Shown here in pieces: positions 1 to 11,157 of a stretch of DNA of 64,000 nt (positions are counted from its first letter, which is position 1; each line of letters begins with the position of its first letter). The notes beneath the pieces were generated by a model, which searched no databases, had not been told where the DNA came from, and worked only from the letters and a program-made list of their open reading frames with translations. The stretch is from Lethocerus indicus. Taxonomy: Eukaryota; Arthropoda; Insecta; Hemiptera; Belostomatidae. The stretch lies in NCBI GenBank assembly GCA_019843655.1, contig JACDQD010000011.1, forward strand, positions 7,296,604-7,360,603. Direction: 5' to 3'. Made by a program: the position numbers and the translations under genes.

Positions 1-260
1 CACTTCTTCTTATGTTAGAATGACAAATATTAAATATACATATAAAAATGTCATATTATGTATCTGATATTGTTTCATTAAAACATGTTGAGTTTTATCT
101 AATGTAAGTTAATTAGGACTGTTATTATTTCCTATAAGAGCTCCCAGTTTTTGTGTAAGGAACATTAGGGCTCTGATAATCTACTCTTATGAATGTTTGT
201 CTGGAAAAGTTCTCAGCCATTTAAATTTTTTTTTGTGATCAATATTTACTCTTATTAGAC
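1..260 (-). other. Start of the next intron of the coproporphyrinogen oxidase gene
   Basis: This AT-rich stretch lies 3' of the third coding exon of the minus-strand coproporphyrinogen oxidase gene. It holds no further recognisable exon, so it is read as the intron that continues past the left edge of the window. If the alternative donor is used (see the exon at 261-457), the first eleven bases here belong to the exon. Confidence 0.6.
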
Positions 261-457
261 CTTGCTTTCATCTGAGCAACAGCAGCTGCAGGAAGTTCAC
301 CAGAAACGACCGATATGTTCACTCCTGCCTTCTCCAATACTTTTCCATCCTGAAGTACACAAGTAATTCCACCCCCACCTTCTTTCCTCTTCCATCTATC
401 AACTATGAATTTTGTTCCAGGCTCTTCTTCGGCCTCTAAAGCCTTGCAGAATTCACT
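261..457 (-). CDS. Cpox: Coproporphyrinogen-III oxidase, coding exon 3 (partial gene)
   Basis: Coproporphyrinogen-III oxidase carries out the oxygen-dependent oxidative decarboxylation of coproporphyrinogen III to protoporphyrinogen IX, in the mitochondrial intermembrane space. The exon encodes the start of the catalytic domain. Its centre, [20 protein letters not shown] followed by [15 protein letters not shown], is the family's most recognisable N-terminal block and runs to QMKAR. The 3' splice site is TTTATTTCAG just before 457, and the exon continues exon 2 in phase 0 (KIQ joined to [10 protein letters not shown]). The donor is uncertain. AAG|GTCTAA at 261/260 fits the family's usual M(K/R)xRG continuation. 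AAGA|GTAAAT at 250/249 matches the donor consensus better but would add SNK-like residues. The rest of the enzyme lies beyond the left edge. Confidence 0.93.
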
Positions 458-1093
458 CTGAAATAAAAATCTATGTTCAAAATCATAAACACAAGATGCT
501 TTTATAATAATACGCATGAATAATAAAACAGGGTTGTAATTTTAAAAGACTGACTTTAAAAGGGATCAAATCTTATTTTTTTATTTAGTATGATAAAGGA
601 TATATTATTTTTACATACTTTCACAAACCAAAAATATGTTATTTCTTGTGTGATTCTTTTTCTCTTGTTGTTGTGGATCTTATAGTATTTGGCTGTTATT
701 GTCATTAGCAGTGTTAATTAATATACACTTAACAACCACTGTTTGCTTATTATTATTAGTTATTATTAACAGTTTGCAACTGAGGAAGGTCACAAAGCAA
801 AACTGGACCAGTAAAGAACCAATCATACAAGCAAGAGGAGACAGAATCATACAAGGGATCATAATGATGAACCCTTCCATAAATAACTCTTTGACTTAAT
901 TTTAAATACAAGTTTTGGGTTCCACATACATTTGGAATATCACAATTCTTGCAATCTCCTGTCAGTGTGACCTATTTTCACAGTGGCAAATGAAATTTTG
1001 GTAAATGGTAATACAGTTTGTTTTGTGTATCTTTGCTTATATACGCTTGGTAATAAATTTTGCTCTGGCCCTCGCACAATTAAAAAATAATAC

Positions 1094-1283
1094 CTGAATC
1101 TTCAAAATGAATAATTCCATTCTAGTTTTCATGTCCGAACTGTTGGCCTTAAGTGTTTCCAATTCAGTTATGGGTTCAGCCATAAACATTTTAACATCCA
1201 AAGGTTTGCTGCTGGTGTTGGCTTTGATCACTGTACTGGAGTAAGCGACTAACCCAGATCCAATAAATACTCCATAGTAATAC
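1094..1283 (-). CDS. Cpox: Coproporphyrinogen-III oxidase, coding exon 2
   Basis: The exon is 190 bases long. It starts after TGTTTTCTAG and ends at ATTCAG|GTATTA. Its first base completes an Arg codon begun in exon 1, and 63 whole codons follow. The first part, YYYGVFIGSGLVAYSS, is hydrophobic and glycine-rich, as expected for a short membrane or sorting segment behind a mitochondrial presequence. The second part, FMAEPITELETLKANSSDMK then TRMELFILKIQ, matches the conserved start of mature coproporphyrinogen oxidases (family pattern F-M-A-x-P-[VI]-T with a downstream D-M-K-[TR]-x-M-E-x-L-I-L). The flanking introns are 76 bases (1284-1359) and 636 bases (458-1093). The exons join in matching phases, so the gene model looks intact. 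Confidence 0.92.
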
Positions 1284-1359
1284 CTAGAAAACAATCCAGA
1301 AGTAATACAAAGAATTTTAAATGGGAATTTACCCCTTGTTAAAACCTACCAGCGTTTAC

Positions 1360-1475
1360 CTGTGTTTCCTGACCGGCAGGACCCTTTTGAATGTAATGGC
1401 TGTGAATTTTTCAAGCGAGGACAAACAAGATTTGATCATTTTCAATTTCGAAAAGCCCAACAAGTTAAAACTCAT
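1360..1475 (-). CDS. Cpox: Coproporphyrinogen-III oxidase, first coding exon (mitochondrial presequence)
   Basis: This exon was deduced by splicing. Its donor AACACAG|GTAAAC at 1360/1359 leaves two bases (AG) that exactly complete the first codon of exon 2. The peptide is rich in Lys, Arg, Ser and Leu with a single acidic residue, typical of a cleavable mitochondrial targeting sequence, as expected for this enzyme. Two in-frame starts exist. The first, at 1475, follows an in-frame stop. The second, at 1439 (MIKSCLSSLEKFTAITFKRV), has the better context (AAAATG). A five-codon upstream ORF starting at 1482 overlaps the first start. I give the longer form, but the 1439 start is equally plausible. 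Confidence 0.8.
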
Positions 1476-3123
1476 GCCACATATCGGCCTCTTCCTACGT
1501 GACTACAAACAAGTATCACTAGATAAAGCAACAAACAGGTTAACCAACTATTATCACATAACCGAACATGTTTTACTGATATATTTCCGTTCAAAAATAA
1601 CATTATTAGGACGCTTTATAAATTAAATTACGGATAAATATTTTACGAATAAATAATTGAATCAATAAATCTCGATAAATTTATTAAATGAAGTCATAAA
1701 TTACTTTAAAAAACTCATTAGGTTTGCACACTTTCCAAAAAAAATTTTAGTTATGGCCGCGACCGGGAACAAAGCTTCTGTTCTTTCTTATCCGTTCACT
1801 TTTGATATAGAAATTAATCATGTTGTAAGTTATTACCTTGTGTGTACATTAGAAATAAAAACGTGATAGGAAATTAGGAGTATAAGGAAAGGGCAATAAA
1901 TAAGCAGTTCGCTATTGGGGTAAGTTACATTGCGTAGAGAATTATGGCCCCTCGGAAAAGAACGCTTCATATTTAGTTACAAAACATTCGGAAACACTTG
2001 TTTTCACCCGACGCAGTCCAAATTCTGATTCTAATCTTTTTAATTCATTTCCACTATACAAAGAACCCCAAGAAATCGGTGTAATTTTATCACGGTTCTT
2101 GAAATATATGTTCACTAATTCCAGAACACCTATTGCATAATATTAGACTATACCAAAGATATACTTTTTATCTCATAATAAAGTACAATCAATGGATGGA
2201 TAAATGGTTAAATGTTATTTTTAATGCAATTTCTATTGTGTTCTAGACATTTAAGAAGAAAACAATTTGTAAAACAATTTTTCATTGTTTCAGGTGCGGA
2301 GGGAATGCGGTTCCATCAACCGATGTTGTGCAGTGAACGAGTCTCCAACAAAAGGTAAGATATATAAAGTTTATTAGCATAGTCCCGAATATAATTATGA
2401 TAATTATTAATGTTTTTCCAACGTACGATGTTACGTTCTTGTTTATGATTCGCTGTAAAATAGAAACGGATATTTTCACTTAGGGCCCCCCCCCCTACTA
2501 ACTCAAATTCCTTGTGTGTCGCCATTACCATTTTGAAGGTTCCTAAATATGTTAGGAGTGTTTATAATTGGTGGAATTTAGATTGTACGAAGTTCTATCG
2601 GTTCGTATTGCACTTTCATGAGAAGTATACGCTTCGAGGGCAGAAATTCAGAGAGTCGTGGTTGAGGGAAATTTGTCGCTTGTTGGCCAACCTGAAGGTG
2701 GCTTACATAACCGTACCGTGGCGCAGTCTGTGCTGTCAGACTACACTACAACAAATCGAGAAAGTACGAACACTCCAGCTGTTAACACGGGCATAGGAAG
2801 TTATTGATCACAGGTTTTTAGCCAGTTTCAAAGCGTACGGTTTATACATTTTATTTTTGATTTTTGCCACTTCCATTTATCCGAACCGGGGAGCGGGCGG
2901 CCGGTTATGTTGACGGAGTCGGGACCGAGCCCAGTCTAACCTTTTTACGACCCGGGAGCGTTAGTATTCATTTTATATATATTTTTTTTTGAATCCTCGG
3001 CTCGGTTGAACTGTTTTGGCGAGGATACCTGTTGTGCCCCCCTGCAGTGGCCCCGAGTGCAGGATGTGTTGACGGTCCTCAACACCAAGTGCGTATTTAG
3101 ATGGATATCTGCGATCCGGTGAA
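1476..3123. promoter_or_regulatory. Bidirectional promoter region between coproporphyrinogen oxidase and tomosyn
   Basis: The two recognised genes are divergent, with about 1.65 kb between start codons, so this region must contain both promoters and 5' leaders. No TATA box at a convincing distance was seen. The part near coproporphyrinogen oxidase is AT-rich and the part near tomosyn is more GC-rich. Plus-strand splice signals suggest noncoding tomosyn leader exons. These are a donor TTGGG|GTAAGT at 1920, an acceptor-donor pair around 2294-2354, and an acceptor TGTGCCCCCCTGCAG ending at 3047. A 95-codon ORF at 2512-2796 resembles nothing I know and is probably chance. Confidence 0.6.
2294..2354 (+). 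other. Candidate noncoding leader exon of tomosyn
   Basis: A strong acceptor (TTTTTCATTGTTTCAG, ending at 2293) and a strong donor (AAAAG|GTAAGA at 2355) bracket 61 bases on the plus strand, about 0.8 kb upstream of the tomosyn start. With the donor at 1920 and the acceptor ending at 3047 it would form a spliced 5' leader. Two of the three frames are open across it, so a coding role in another transcript cannot be excluded. An AUG inside it would, after splicing to 3048, open a short upstream ORF ending before the tomosyn AUG. Transcript evidence is absent. Confidence 0.35.
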
Positions 3124-3243
3124 ATGAAGAAGTTTACCTTCAAGGGAGTTTTGGATGGTTTACGTTCTTCCGTGACCCAGCAGCCGCGGAATGACCAGGA
3201 GATCGTTGAGACCCTAAAGCCGGAACACTTCCAAGTGGCCAAG
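3124..3243 (+). CDS. Tomosyn: Tomosyn (syntaxin-binding protein 5), first coding exon
   Basis: The exon holds exactly 40 codons from the ATG to the donor GCCAAG|GTAGGT. It encodes MKKFTFKGVLDGLRSSV at the start and IVETLKPEHFQVAK at the end, the distinctive N-terminus of arthropod tomosyns. The family continues with a TFRHGFP-like sequence at the start of the WD40 propellers. Tomosyn is a large cytosolic, membrane-associated protein of the Lgl family. It has two WD40 propellers and a C-terminal R-SNARE-like coiled coil that pairs with syntaxin-1 and SNAP-25 and restrains synaptic and dense-core vesicle priming. Only this exon is in the window; the intron is phase 0. Identification rests on these 40 residues, but the match is very specific. 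Confidence 0.92.
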
Positions 3244-3789
3244 GTAGGTCGGATTATCAATTAGAATTAGGGTAACGGACCGGATTTCGGTCCCTCTCAT
3301 GTGTCTCGCTGTTAATGGAAGGTTAAACCGTCGCTCGGGGCTCACCCTGCACGACACTGATAAGGGGCGACGTCGGACTTATTCCGGTTCGAGAACGTGC
3401 CTCTTTAATCGCCACCGTGTTATCGTTATCTACGCTCCGATTGTGTCCAAGCGCATCGCTTCCGATTACCATTTTCGAGGCACACCTTTGAATCCCTCTG
3501 ACCGATATTCGAGGAACGAATATGAGCTAGTCATTCTTTGACTTATGGTTGAAAACACAATCCACTTTGAACCCTTGTTATCTCGATCCCTTACCTGGTA
3601 AGACTTCGAAAATATTGCCTCTACCAATTTCCAGAAAAATTCCGCATGTTCCTTATTGTGCCCTATTGCGAAAATGAAGAAAACAAAATTTTAGAGAATA
3701 ATATTCGATTTAGATATAAGATAACCTTTAGTAACTAGTGAAATGATGCTATTAATCACTATATAATTGTGTCAGCAAATATTTTTCAC

Positions 3790-4110
3790 TTTCTATTCTA
3801 CCTCTAATTTCTGAAAACGCCAATATCCTCGTTTTCTCCACATGCCCTAACATTCCTTAGGGTATTGTGATTATTAAAGAAAATAAATTCAAAATTATCC
3901 AAATATAACTCCAGTTTTATGCGTAACATTTACATCGGAACAACATGGCACGGGTGAAATGAGAGTATTTTATCCGCATTGTAAAGAATTATTTCATTCT
4001 TCTGCCATTTGCTTCTACTATGTATCATCTCATTTTTCTCTTCTATGCTAGTTATATAATTTTCAGAGAACGCCAATATTTGCGTTTTCCCATCATGTCG
4101 TAATAATGAA
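3790..4110. repeat. Diverged local direct duplication
   Basis: The block around 3812-3853 (ctgaaaacgccaatatcctc, gttttctccacatg) recurs around 4065-4098 (cagagaacgccaatatttgc, gttttcccatcatg), about 250 bases further on in the same direction. On the minus strand both read as similar peptides (EKTRILAFSE and GKTQILAFSE). The copies are clearly diverged. Origin unknown; it may be a remnant of a tandem repeat or of an old transposon. Confidence 0.4.
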
Positions 4111-5122
4111 TGAAAAACACGCAAAAATTGCAACGGTAAGCGGTTCCAAAGAATCTATCGTCCTTCAGATGCTTCGTGCCTTAATGGCAGTCATCGTCCT
4201 AGAAACGTAAATGCGGACTTGTAAACATTTTCCCCCGCACGCTGCGAAAAAGAAAAAAGTCCGACCTGTCTCGCGTTGCAGAATGTTCCAACTCGAGCTT
4301 AAGAGCTTAGCAGTCCGACGTTTCGACGATTCGGCGAATAGCTTAATTGTAAAACTGTCGCTGCTTTAAAGTTCATCCACGTACAGGGCCCCCGAGCCAA
4401 GTTTTCGCCTGCTGTTTAATCAACCCGTTAATATAGTCTTTACAACGCTGAGCATTTGTTTTCCAATTAATTGCATACAATCTGTATTGCAGCATAAGGC
4501 ATACTGCGGCTAGAGATTTGAAACTTTCCAGCTTGTCTCATTTTTGGAGATCCACGGCTTGTATAGCGTTATTAGCGCGTCCACTATTATTCAATTTAGA
4601 TGTAATTCAAATCATTCGTTTTATCTCGGTCATTATCTCAGATTTTAAGTTTTAAAACTGACGTACGGCGTTCACCAGCGGTGTATACGCACCACTCTGG
4701 GCGATATCGCTGAGTATCCACTTTCATTATCGAAAACCGCCGTTTTCAGTCTCGACCGCTTTGCCGCTTTGAAAGCGACAGCTAGCGGTTATTCAGGCAC
4801 CGAAATTGGACGCCAACAGCTGTAATCGTGTTTTATTTTACGTCGTGCGTAATTAAAGATCGGGCCGAGGACGAAGCATTTTTCAATTCGGACACCAGAA
4901 CGGTTTTTACAGCTATTAGGACGGCATGCGAAAGAATAACATTATTATGTATAAAGCGACGAAGTTTCAGGATTTTGTCCGGGTCCGTTCTTGCCAAATA
5001 GTTTTCAGAATTACAGACGATTCTACATTTCGGTCGACACTATTTTAGAACCACACAATTTTTTATCTTTAATATTTTTATTCGATAGTATACTAAAATG
5101 TTTAGACAAATCAATGATCTAA

Positions 5123-5344
5123 CCCTCTATGGACCGAATTTGTATTTTAAATTCAAAAAAATTGGGGGGAACGAAAAATCAGCAATAATAAACCTATATA
5201 TGCGAATGAAAAAAATGATATTGGTTGTCTTGACAACGTTATAAAATTAAGATTTATGCGCCATCTCATGAAAAAATCTATAATTATTTGGTAAAATCTC
5301 GATAAATTGAAATGTGACCTGAAAGTTACACGGGCCATAGAGAG
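5123..5344 (+). mobile_element. piggyBac-like MITE, copy 1
   Basis: This is a 222-base AT-rich nonautonomous element. The left end reads CCCTCTATGGACCG and the right end CGGGCCATAGAGAG, which are inverted repeats of about 14 bases with mismatches. It is flanked by CTAA on the left and TTAA on the right, consistent with an aged TTAA target duplication. Ends beginning CCC or CCY next to TTAA are characteristic of the piggyBac superfamily. There is no transposase. A second copy lies in opposite orientation at 10955-11157. Family assignment rests only on ends and target site. Confidence 0.75.
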
Positions 5345-7449
5345 TTAAATAGGAAAAATAAATCGATTTATTGCATATTGTGCGGTACTGGGCTAATATT
5401 GTGTATTTAAAAAATAAACTAGGAATTTCAGTTTAAATATCTGGAGTAAGTGTATCCGTTTGGGTGGACGTATTGCTCCGGTGGAGAAGATTTTTGTAAA
5501 ATGAAAAGAGTCGAAAAAAATAATTTTTTTCTATCAAACAGGTTGAAATTGAATGTAATAAAGAAAGGCACGGCCGTGTTCTCTGAATTTATCTGTTTCG
5601 TCCAGTTCCGTTGATAAAAACGCCGCTACGGGGACGAAGTCCGAACTATTAATAACACCCCCGGCCGGCTCAATCGGTCTCCAGATTAAAACGAGGAACT
5701 CTTCTGAGGTTTACATCTTGTCTGGAAAAGAGGCCCGACATTCCTTTTCTTTTCTCTTTTATTTCGGCAGAATTTAATGTTGTCTTTTTTTCTGGCGACG
5801 CTCCAGATTGCCCCCCTCTCCCCCTCCCCCCATCCTCTCCAGAATATTTTTTCTTTCGGACAGAAGAGTTAAAATAGTCGCAGCCCAGAGGACTCAATAA
5901 GCCCACCCCCCTTTGTATATAGAGAATCTTGATGAAATTCACGGTAAAAGTATGTAGGTCAAAATGCGTAATGTTGGTATCATCCGTATAAAAAATACCG
6001 TAATAGTAACTGATTAATTTATCCCGACCCCATATCCAATAATGAGAAGTACAGAATACGTATTTCAATAATTTCTGTCATCGAAATAGAGTATGTGCAA
6101 AATAAGGTTCAAAAAGTCTAGAACATAATACAATGTTCGAACAATTGGTATAAAAAAATAAATATGTTTTGTGTATCTTAAATAGGAATTCCCTGAAGGA
6201 AACGGTCCAAGTGAAACTAGAAATTTTATTATTATTACAAATCATGATTGTGCTTGGATGTATCACAATTTGTCGTAGGTACGCATTCCCTTCCGCTTAT
6301 TCATTGTTCGTGGAAAGCATTTTATTTTATCTTCAATCTTAGCCATATTCCTTGTACCAAGCTGGACCTGTTTCTTCCTCGTACCACCAACGGTGGTACG
6401 ATTCGCTTAGGAATATCGCCTCCGTCATCGGCCCCGTCGCGAATATATGTTGTTTGACCGAATGCTACCGTCGACGGTGAGGAGCCCAAATCGCCTCGGG
6501 TCTTATGATTAAAGAGGCTCGCTGAGCCAGACAACCATATTGGCGATGATATTCCAAACCGGCTGAAATACCCTTTCAAGGGATTATTCGCTTTCCCTGA
6601 AACGAATTTACGCTACATTTATAGTTATTGTTGATTTTCAATTGGCCGGCGGTGAAACTGATCTCGACAAAGCGTGGAAATTGGCTTCCGCTATCCTTAT
6701 CTCGCTCTGGTCCGGACAGCTCTACTGACATCACAACAGACCATAGATAATAACCCTGCTAGGGACAGAATTCAAAATTTAAAATGCCCAGTAACTCTAT
6801 TTCTGGAGGTACTTGGTACAGAACGCCAACCGGATGTAAACATTAATTAAAATTAAAACCGTCGAAACCCCATACAGTTGTACCCTGTTCCCCGGACGAA
6901 ATCATTTTTAAATATTTCATCATACTACCCAAGCTGTGCCCTCGGCGTGTACCATGAACCGTAGCCAAAATTTAAAATCATACCAGAGACAATATATGGT
7001 TTATTTAAAACCAAGAAATATTTTTCCGGAATTGTTAATTTCGCAAGATACTGTCAATTGCGTCTTTAAGCCAGAATTCAAGATTATAATGTGTATTTCG
7101 TCTTATTTACAATCATTATTGAGATCTTCTGACTACAGAAAGAGGAAGATCGCAGGAATGACCACTGACCACTTACGGATATCTTGAATCATATCATTTA
7201 ATTCGAATAAGCAGCCCAAGATCTGTTTTATACCTCAAGTTGTATTCGGCGTTTTATCACACTGATTCATCTATAACGATATGTCCGCGTCTCTGATTTG
7301 AAACTGGAGGTAATTAGGAGGCGCTGCCTTTCGAATTAATTTAACGCAAGCTCGCGCTCAGTTTACGTTTGCTTTTCTAAATTAACGAATAGCGTTTAAA
7401 CGACTAATAAGTTGACTATACCCCTATCAGGCTTTTGAGTGATTTGGGC

Positions 7450-7479
7450 AAGACTGGTTTCGGCTCTCGCCAGCGACGG
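7450..7479 (-). repeat. SINE core motif copy
   Basis: The sequence aagactggtttcggctctcg, ccagcgacgg matches the dispersed core gaccggtttcggctNctcgc, catcttcagta that recurs through this intron. This copy has no recognisable tRNA head. Confidence 0.5.
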
Positions 7480-10229
7480 TAGAATAAATGTAGCTCACAA
7501 TACTCTATTACTCGCCAATATCGAACCTACCCAACTTTGGAATAACAATTTTTCATATAGAGAAATTGAAACAAAAACTTTTTGTCTGCAGTTAGCGCTT
7601 TTTCTATTTATTTATCGACTCAATAGCTTGGCATGTGTGAGATCCCTAGAGTCACCGTGTGACGTCCCACACTTGATTATCTAGGCTGTTCGCCAAGTTA
7701 GTTCGCATTTGCTTAGTACTGTTAGCTAGAATGTATTTACATTTATCCATATAATTTACAAGTAAAAGCACTTGAAAATCGTGCGTACATTTTACTGTAT
7801 TATAATTCTTGAATTTGAACTGTATTCGTCTCCCCTGTAATGTTACTTTGAGACAATTAATTCCCGTAATTTAAATTTCTAATCACAATTGATATTTCAT
7901 GTAATGGAGTAATATGGTAACAATAGCTGTTAAAATATAAATTATGTCGGAGAAAGGAATTCTACAATTTTCGTTCGCACCGAAAGATGCTAAAGCAATA
8001 AGCGCAATTTCCTCGGACGATCCTGAAAGAACAGATGTCTGCTGTAACTGTCGGACGATAAAAAAAAGCAAGAATTAAAAGGGTTCTCGGTTCTAATAAT
8101 TTCGGGATTTGCATTTTGTCGAAAATAGGGAGGCCGGCGAAAACCATTACTTCGATTCGATGATGCATATTCACCCTTTTCAAGTTATGCATATTAGCAG
8201 GGGTTATTTTTGAGAGTTTCTTTAAAATTCACCGCTAAATGCCTCCCCCGGGAATGAAGCGTTTTTATCATAGTAACGAGTTGTAAAAACCGTTTTCAAT
8301 TTCTGTCTTTCGGCTTTAACGTTCGCTCGTTATCACCGTTAATTAAACACCGTTCACAAAATAGCGAAAATAATATAACGTGAAATATGTTTTATGATGT
8401 TGCATAATTTCTACCATATATTTTCATCAATAATTTATAAAAAAGGTTCTTGATGAGTGGTTTTTGTCACTGGCCTATCATTCGTTTTATTTGCACCGAA
8501 TATTTTATTCGAATTAAACTGAGAAATCAATTCAAAAATCGGAACCTATATTTAGTTAATGAAAACAATGAAAATCATAAAATTATTATCAGCATTCGTC
8601 ACCTTCTTAAGGGCACAATCTCCTTTATTATACTGTGTTGAATAGACTTCATCTTGGCAACGAAATTGGCTTATTTTGGGATTGCGAACGCTCTTAGAAT
8701 GTCCTGCGAATCCGTATTAACATATTTAATGAAACAAAAGCATTTTTAAATTCATTTGGCGGCTGGACGCTCACGTTGTAAGTTGTACATTATATTCTTG
8801 TACCGCACATTATAACAGCGTGTTATATTCTTATTGGCAGTCGTAAACTGTCCTCCGGTCACCAAGTGTAAAAGGTACATAATTAACAGGTATAGGGTCG
8901 AAACGTAAGCAATTTAAAGTTTCTTGAACTGTACCATGTTGCGAACGTGCTTGTGACAGTGTGAGTACGCCGGTATAAAACTTTGACCTCGGAATTTTAA
9001 CCTAGGTATTACCAGTTAATTAGGCCGTTTCTTCATAATATTATTCCCTCCCACAATAACCATTTGTGTACTAAATTTTAAGACAAAACACAATAAGGAT
9101 CGCTCTAAATCACTTATTTTCGAGCCAAAGGAAGTTCGATTCCCGAATATGAGAAAAAAGTCCTGATCGACCACTGGAACCAATGCCTGGAAAATGAACT
9201 AAAGTTTTACATTTTTTGCCAAGTCTAGAACAAACATTGGGCTTAATGCGTAACTGTACTTGAATGTGGCTCTTGAAACGCAGGGATAAAAAAATATTTA
9301 AATTACGAAAGTTATTTAACGGCTTCAAAATTTGTCACGTTCGTAATCAGTCAGCCCCCGTTCTTTTTTTCTATAAAGGGAGAAAACGCAGCATATTCTC
9401 ATATTTAAAATGCGAAGTTCTCCACTGGCGGTATTTTAAAGTTGAAACGCGGCCGGCAGAGTTAAAAACCGGGTTCGGCACATTCAACTCACGCGTTTCG
9501 AGTTTCGGGTTTTATTTGCGCCGTTCGCCCGAACCTGAAAAAAAGAGAGCGGGCCGCTCTCCGCTGCGGAAATCAAAGTTTTGTGACATTTCGAAACATG
9601 TTGAAATGTCACCGGAGGTGGAGAATTATTATCGCCGGTTGGCATATACAAAATTAATAAACCCCATTGGGCCTTCGAACTGGGCTGGGTTATAGGGAAT
9701 ATTCGGGAAAATTTGTAATTGCGTAAGTTGCAGTTGCGGGTTGATAGGTTTGATAAATTTTTGTGTTAGGACCGTTGCTAAGCGACGGCGCCATTTCTAC
9801 AAATGAATTAAAAATCAGAATCAGTTTTATAATAAAATATTTTTTATTTCTATCAATCGTTGAATTTGCTAATAGGCTCCATTAACCGATATTCACATGA
9901 AATATCAGTTATTAATTAAGCCCGAGGAATGCAGAAATAAATTGCTGTGTCGCTACATAACTGCATTGTTATACTATTAGACGTTATTAAAACTCGTGAT
10001 TATTGAATTTTCAATTGAAGTTTGGGTGGCAATATACTGATTTAGATTTCGAATTTTACTGAAGGCGGAATGAAATTTTCGGACAGTATTTCGTGTTACA
10101 GAGCGATGGGACTTAACAATATGTTTGAGCCAGATTGACTGTTGGGCAGTACAAAATATCAATCTTGCGGGGGATTTTATCGACTGGAAGTATCGGATAT
10201 TATTACTATCTGTTCTGTGAACAGTGTTC

Positions 10230-10760
10230 CGCTTTGCAGCCGTTGCAGCTGTTAACCCCCCCGAGCTCGATGATCCTTCCGGAATTCATTTTTCCGCTGT
10301 CGCGGTCCGATTTTGGCTGGCGTTGGGGATTAAAGGCAATATCCATCTCTCGGTTCGGGATGTTATTAACAACGGATTTTTCAACCGAATCTCCGACCGA
10401 ACAAATCGTTCGGCTGTCCTTTAGGGCGGCTACAAATCGGCCCCGGCGCTGCGAGACGGATGGGGATCCGGAAAAAATTGCAGATTCGTATATTTTTTCT
10501 CTTTTTTACCCAGTTTTTTTTTTAATTAAAAAAGTTGCCCAATGAATGGCGCTCGCCGCCAATAAGTTCGGCCCGCGGCTTGGCGAGCGGAATTGATTGA
10601 AGCCCGTCCAATCGCGTCGCTTCCCATTTTTTTTTTTGCCGAGCTCCGGTGAAATTAGAATGTTGAAAACAATATTGCCGCAACCACCGCACCCCGCCAC
10701 CCCCCTGCGGTGGACAGGTCCGTTCCGAGTATTGGGGCCGCTTTAAATGACATTCGCCGG
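10230..10760. other. GC-rich island in the intron
   Basis: A stretch rich in CpG and C tracts within AT-rich surroundings, with several overlapping open frames on both strands and none recognisable. It may be a conserved regulatory block or just local composition. Confidence 0.35.
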
Positions 10761-10954
10761 TAAATTGCAATCGGAACTGCGAGGCGAAATTGTTTCAATT
10801 AATAGAGACATTCCGCCTCATAGGACGTTTGACGGGACACCTCGAGGGCCATCCTCTTCTCCTAGAAAAACCAACGCGAAAAGGTTAAGACCCGCTAAAA
10901 ATTAATAATCCATTTAATTATTCAAATTCAAATTATATTTATGTTTAGGCGTCA

Positions 10955-11157
10955 CCCTCTATGGGCGCGTGTAACTTTTAGGTCACATGTCAATTTATCG
11001 AGTTTTTACCAAATAATTATAGTTTTTCTTATAACGTTGTCAAGACAACCTATATCAATATCAATTTTTTTTCATTTGCATATATAGGTTTATAATTGCT
11101 GATTTTTCATTCCCCCAATTTTTTTGGATTTAAAATAAAAATTCGGCCCATAGAGAG
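10955..11157 (-). mobile_element. piggyBac-like MITE, copy 2 (inverted relative to copy 1)
   Basis: At 203 bases, this copy matches the reverse complement of the element at 5123-5344 along its whole length with small indels. Shared blocks include gacaacctatatcaatatca and ccaaataattatag. Its ends are CCCTCTATGGGCGCG and CGGCCCATAGAGAG, followed by TTAA; the left flank is GTCA, so the duplicated target has decayed on that side. The two copies form an inverted repeat with a 5.6 kb spacer. Confidence 0.75.

Noticed and set aside
2512..2796. 95-codon ORF between the two genes, plus strand
   Set aside because: No recognisable domain, no good splice context, and it lies in the presumed leader or promoter region. 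Most likely a chance ORF or an unrecognisable old element.
5153..5338. 61-codon minus-strand ORF
   Set aside because: It lies wholly inside the piggyBac-like MITE, which is noncoding.
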